Below are positions 21,316 to 24,813 of a stretch of 24,813 bases of DNA, in pieces. Position numbers and translations under genes: made by a program. Origin of the DNA: Gryganskiella cystojenkinii (taxonomy: Eukaryota > Mortierellomycota > Mortierellomycetes > Mortierellales > Mortierellaceae); assembly GCA_015852425.1 (NCBI GenBank), contig JAAAIG010000452.1:5996-30808 (forward strand), read 5' to 3'. How positions within the stretch are numbered: position 1 is the stretch's first letter; every line of letters starts with the position of its first letter. The notes below the pieces were generated by a model. The model saw nothing but the letters and a program-made list of their open reading frames with translations, made no database searches and had not been told where the DNA came from.

Positions 21316-22791
21316 ATGAGCAGCGCTATTTCCTGTTAGACTCGCGCTAAGCATGATATCAGTCTTGATACCCATTGCTGAGTTCGCTCGTTGGTCATAA
21401 GCAGACAGGGGCTGACTCTGAGGCAACGTTGTCGAGCTGTTGTTCAAGACATGACCACCAGACCCTGACCGGACGTCGTGTGCGAGGCGATTCGGGGCAA
21501 CTGGGTTTGGTCCAGGTCGCGAAGGCTGCTGATAACGGTTGATCGACTGCAATTGATTTCCATGAGGTGTGCCATTCAAGGGTGGATACACATCCAAAGG
21601 ACTACTTCCCTCATTAGGCAACAAGCTCCCACTCTAAAGAGAAGAGACAGTGAACCACAGGAAAACAGATTATGTGAGTAAATCGCTCATGTCGTATACA
21701 ACAATATCAAAAACGCCACCAACAACTGTGGTTACAAGACAACGCCATTTTACCTCATCCTCGGCCCCATAAGCATTTCGCAAGCCGGGCATGTTGGGCA
21801 TGCCAAAACTGTTTGTCGAGCCAAAATTCGAAGTACCCGTTCCAGCTGAGAGCGATTGATCCAAATAGGTGCGACCTAACGAGTTTACACCACCGAGTGG
21901 TGTCGAGGCTTTCAGTCCAGAGCCTGCAATTCCAGTCTGCGTAGTCGTCTGCTGTTGGCGGGGGAGTTGAGATGGTGGTGGAACCACTGCAGGCGAGAAA
22001 CCATGCGACCCACTCTGATGACTGGAAGCGTGATGAGAGTTGTAGGTATTTTGCTGTTGTTGTTGTTGAGGTGGTTGCTGCTGCTGCTGCTGTGCTTGCG
22101 CTGGAGCTGGCTGAGCCTAAAGCGAGGTGATAAAAATAGAATGAAAAAATCGATGAGATGGAAACACTTCGCAAGGCATAGAACAAACATCGGCCATAGT
22201 AGAAGCACTTACTCTGAGATGACTGGGAGACTGGCCGTGCGAGGCAAACATGAATTGCTGGTGTTGCTGCAACTGCGGTTGTTGTTGCTGCTGTGGTTGC
22301 GCTGGCTGCGAGTACTGGTTTAGGGAAAGCGAGGCCTGAGGTCCAGAGTGGTGGGGTTGCTGTTGCTGCTGCTGTTGCTGTTGTTGAGCCATCATGTGTG
22401 AAAGCTGTCCGCCTGAGTGAGACTGGCCAAATCCGGTCATATCCGTGGGATTACTCCAGGTTCCGCTCGACATGTTCCCGTATTGTAGACTGTTGCTTGG
22501 ACGTGTATCCCGCGCGTCAAACTTGTAACTGTTTGCAGTGATGTTGCCAAGTGCAAAGGCATTGTTGTTGCTGTTGTTGTTGTTGCTGTTACTGCTGGCC
22601 GTGTGATGTTGCAAATGAGCGGCGTATTGCTGCTGCTGCTGTTGGTTGTTGTGGAGACCAGGGATTTGGCCGTTCGTTGTTCCTGTACCCGCGCCGGTGC
22701 TATTATTGTTAGTCTGCTGGGGATGGGACGCATAGGGCCGTGCCGCAGCTGAACCGAACTGTCCATGCGGATTGTGGCTGTGGTAGGCCAT
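18241..22791 (-). CDS. Large Gln-rich nuclear protein with three HMG boxes
   Basis: The model has 5 exons: 22791-22213, 22116-21754, 21633-19738, 19639-19469 and 19368-18241, all phase 0, giving 1378 codons plus stop. An in-frame TAA lies 21 nt before the ATG. The first ~900 residues are low complexity: Gln, Asn, His, Pro and Ser with several pure Gln runs, plus basic patches (EPEPKKKQPKVPKTAAPKK; an AT-hook-like VRGRKKK near nt 20341-20370). Box 1 (~902-975, split by the intron at 19737-19640) starts KPKRPMNAFLVF and ends HPDYVYTRMSKK. Box 2 (~1019-1092) starts NRPRRPMNSYLIF and ends NPNYVYSRRSK. Both resemble SOX/MATA-type sequence-specific boxes. Box 3 (~1297-1365) starts DAPKHPIGSFLFF and resembles the HMGB/non-sequence-specific type. 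A poly-Ala run follows box 1, and a Pro/Ala-rich and Asn/His-rich linker separates boxes 2 and 3. DNA binding and nuclear location follow from the family. The regulatory targets are unknown. Confidence 0.9.
20641..20735 (-). repeat. Long Gln/His triplet tract in the HMG gene
   Basis: A run of CAG/CAA triplets with interspersed CAT/CAC encodes a Gln-dominated segment of about 32 residues in exon 3. It is the longest of several such tracts between 19930 and 21320. Confidence 0.85.
21274..21315 (-). repeat. 14-residue pure poly-Gln tract in the HMG gene
   Basis: Fourteen consecutive CAA/CAG triplets on the minus strand, flanked by GCT (Ala) on one side and CAT (His) on the other. Codons are mixed. 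Confidence 0.85.
22357..22386 (-). repeat. 10-residue pure poly-Gln tract in exon 1 of the HMG gene
   Basis: Ten consecutive CAA/CAG triplets on the minus strand, between a MMA and a PHHSG segment. Confidence 0.85.
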
Positions 22792-23773
22792 TTCGTGTGG
22801 GTATGATTACAGGAAGTTCTAAAGAGACGAAAGATAAAAGCAAAATTGAGGAGGTGAGTAAGTTCGGTCTGTAGTCGTTAACTGGAAACAATTGAATGTA
22901 GCCCTGTTCCTTCACTGAGAAACTTGTCAGGGGAGAGTAGCAAAGAGATTAAGAGGGGAAGAAGTAAGGGGTTGACGCCTATCGAGGGCGGCTTTGGCAA
23001 CCGGTTTTCTTTTTTGACTTCTTTTTTTTTTTCTTTTTCAGCACTACACTTCAACTCAGTTCAAACTGCACGCCAAACATAAACAATAACACAGCAAAAA
23101 ATTAAAAAAAACGCGTCAGTGCCAACCAGAAGACAAGAGAAGAGGCGGATGGTGCAGTGTTGGGTGAACAGTAACGAGTCCAACAACAAAACATCGCGTG
23201 TTGACTTTAAAAGATCGGCGGACATGGTAACAAAAGAGTCAACAATCGTCACCCCGCCAACAGAAGGGAACAAAGATCTTTTTTGTTCAGGTCAGGGCTG
23301 GGTTAAATCCCTGCTACAAAAAAAAAGAACCCTGCACAGGCGCAACCAACTGGCACGGGGCGCAATGTCCAAAACAGTGCGCCCTTTTTTTTTTTTTTTT
23401 TGGCAAGTGTCCTGTTTCCCCTGCCCAACCACAAAACAACAACAAAAAAAAACCTGTTGCTCAGCTCACCACAACAGCCCGAGTCAGTTCGTGTTCTCTT
23501 CCTGGGTCCTGTCCGCCGTTTCTGAAAGTCGTACGTGAAAAGAGAGGGAAAAAGATTGATCGGGTCGATTGGCAGTGCCGAGAAAAACAAAAAGATATGA
23601 TATGATATGATCAAGGGGTGTCATTATCATTCCAATGAAGATAGACTTACGCAACCGTGGGTGAGGCAATATTGATTCAAGGATACACACGCCCTGATAA
23701 CAAACAACAAAGGGAGAGGGGACGTCACTCGCAGCCAGTGACCAGCGATGGAATGTAAATATAAAAAAAAGCC

Positions 23774-23803
23774 TGTGTGTGTGTATGTGTGTGTGTGTGT
23801 GTG
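23774..23803. repeat. (TG)n microsatellite
   Basis: An almost perfect TG dinucleotide repeat of about 30 bp with one interruption (TA), in the noncoding region upstream of the HMG gene. Confidence 0.9.
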
Positions 23804-24296
23804 AACAGGAGAGGCAGTAGAGTGTACGTATGCGATGGGGATGGATGGATGAGCCAAGAAAGGGTTTGGAGGTGTCAGTTGTGTGATTGTAATGAGACTG
23901 AGTTGCTCAGAGTAGTATACAATTGAATAGTGAGTTTTGAGTAATGGAGGGAGATGTGTGTGTCAGAAGGACCGAGACTCAGTAGAGAAGTAGACACTCA
24001 ACACCCGCCAATGAGGGGAGGATGAGTCTCTCGCTGAAGACCAGTGATTGCGAGAATGGGATTGTTTGTTCAATGGCGAGTGAACGTCAATATTAAAAAA
24101 AGGAGTATTAGTTACCGTCAAGTTCAGTTCCTTGGTAGCTTTGTTTTTGTTTTTCTTTACAAAGAAAGGGGACTGAATAGGAATGTGCAAAGAGAGTAAT
24201 GAGGTGAGTCGTGATTGAATAAAAAAAGAAAAAAGGATGGAGCAGTTGAAGGAGGTGTTCTTTTCTTTACTCTTTCTTTACTCAGTCAGTCCCGCA

Positions 24297-24366
24297 TTTT
24301 TTTTTTTTTTCTTTCTCGACTTAAAATCAGTGGGGCTCTTGTTTTTTTTTTTTTTCTTTCTCGACT
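24297..24366. repeat. Pair of exact 25-bp direct repeats
   Basis: Positions 24297-24321 and 24342-24366 are identical: 14 T followed by CTTTCTCGACT. The repeat period is 45 bp. A (CT)n microsatellite follows at 24373-24391. Confidence 0.85.
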
Positions 24367-24372
24367 CGGCAA

Positions 24373-24391
24373 CTCTCTCTCTCTCTCTCTC
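24373..24391. repeat. (CT)n microsatellite
   Basis: About nine CT dinucleotides in a row in the noncoding right-hand region. Confidence 0.9.
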
Positions 24392-24813
24392 CCTATTCAA
24401 TGGGACAATAAAAAAAAAAACACTGTGCTAGAGACACGTATCCAATAGAAATCGAGACGTCACGCCATTCAATAGCTAAGCCACCAATTTAAATATATTC
24501 TTTTCGACTTTCTGACAGTCAGGCAAGGACATGGTTAGCTGAAGACGTGTTGTTGTTATTCTTTTTTTTTTTTAGGGAACAAGGGGATGATCGTCGAGCC
24601 AGCTGTGGATTCCCATCTCAAATCCAGGGCACGATCTAGCCACATCCAGCTGCCCAATTTCGTGTTTGCATTACTAGACTCGGAAGTGACGCGCGCCTCT
24701 CCATCTCTCTCTTTTTAACCTCCTGTTCCTCCGTCTTTTTTTTTTTTTTTTTTTGGTGAGAAAAAGAAAAAGGGGGATCACAGAAAAATAAAAAAAAAAA
24801 AAAATAAAAAAGC

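Larger units (their letters stand above)
22792..24813. promoter_or_regulatory. 2-kb noncoding region: probable 5' leader with intron and promoter of the HMG gene
   Basis: No open frame here has recognisable domain content. A strong acceptor on the minus strand (long pyrimidine tract then TTTAG, AG at 22820-22819) lies only 27 nt before the HMG ATG, although the reading frame is closed just downstream of it by a TAA. This fits a spliced untranslated leader. A matching canonical donor, GTAAGT, lies at 23650-23645. It would give an 832-bp leader intron. Further right are two GACGTCAC motifs (23721-23728, 24456-24463), CCAAT-like elements near 24430-24490, and long CT- and T-rich stretches to the edge. 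The last ~350 bp may instead serve a rightward gene beyond the window. Confidence 0.45.

Noticed and set aside
18241..22791. The HMG gene as the fungal sex (mating-type) locus
   Set aside because: Mucoromycotan sex genes are small single-HMG proteins next to a triose-phosphate transporter and an RNA helicase gene. Neither neighbour is in the window, and this protein is very large with three boxes.
22792..24813. A transposon or tRNA gene in the right-hand 2 kb
   Set aside because: I found no terminal inverted repeats, no transposase-like frame, and no A-box/B-box pair with a cloverleaf. The content is microsatellites and pyrimidine-rich DNA.

Overview
The window is a stretch of nuclear DNA from a filamentous, early-diverging fungus. 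Several things point that way: a Zn(II)2Cys6 regulator (a family almost confined to fungi), an Atg22-type vacuolar transporter, intron-rich genes with clean GT-AG splice sites, glutamine-rich nuclear proteins encoded by mixed CAG/CAA runs, and a kinesin-12 motor that, as I recall, the well-studied Dikarya lack. Mortierellomycota is my best guess, but this is inference and was not tested by any search.

Layout. (1) 1-652, minus strand: first exon of a low-complexity protein that runs off the left edge. (2) 1057-4831, plus strand: complete ATG22-like gene with 8 exons, 522 codons plus stop. It shares a roughly 400-bp divergent promoter with gene 1. (3) 5195-12244, minus strand: complete 15-exon kinesin-12 (KIF15-like) gene, about 1889 residues, convergent with ATG22. 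(4) 12782-17180, minus strand: 6-exon Zn2Cys6 regulator, about 1219 residues. (5) 18241-22791, minus strand: 5-exon protein of about 1378 residues with very long Gln-rich regions and three HMG boxes. (6) 22792-24813: about 2 kb without a recognisable coding gene. It looks like a 5' leader with an intron, plus promoter DNA.

All exon structures were built by hand from reading frame, splice sites and family resemblance. In each complete gene the exon lengths add up to an intact frame from ATG to stop, which supports the models. The genes do not form an operon or an obvious pathway. They cover vacuolar amino-acid export or autophagy, mitotic or microtubule transport, and two large nuclear regulators. 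The most notable items are the three-box HMG protein, the fungal kinesin-12 with a KIF15/HMMR-like C-terminal motif, and the very small exons (11, 18 and 19 nt) in the kinesin and ATG22 genes.
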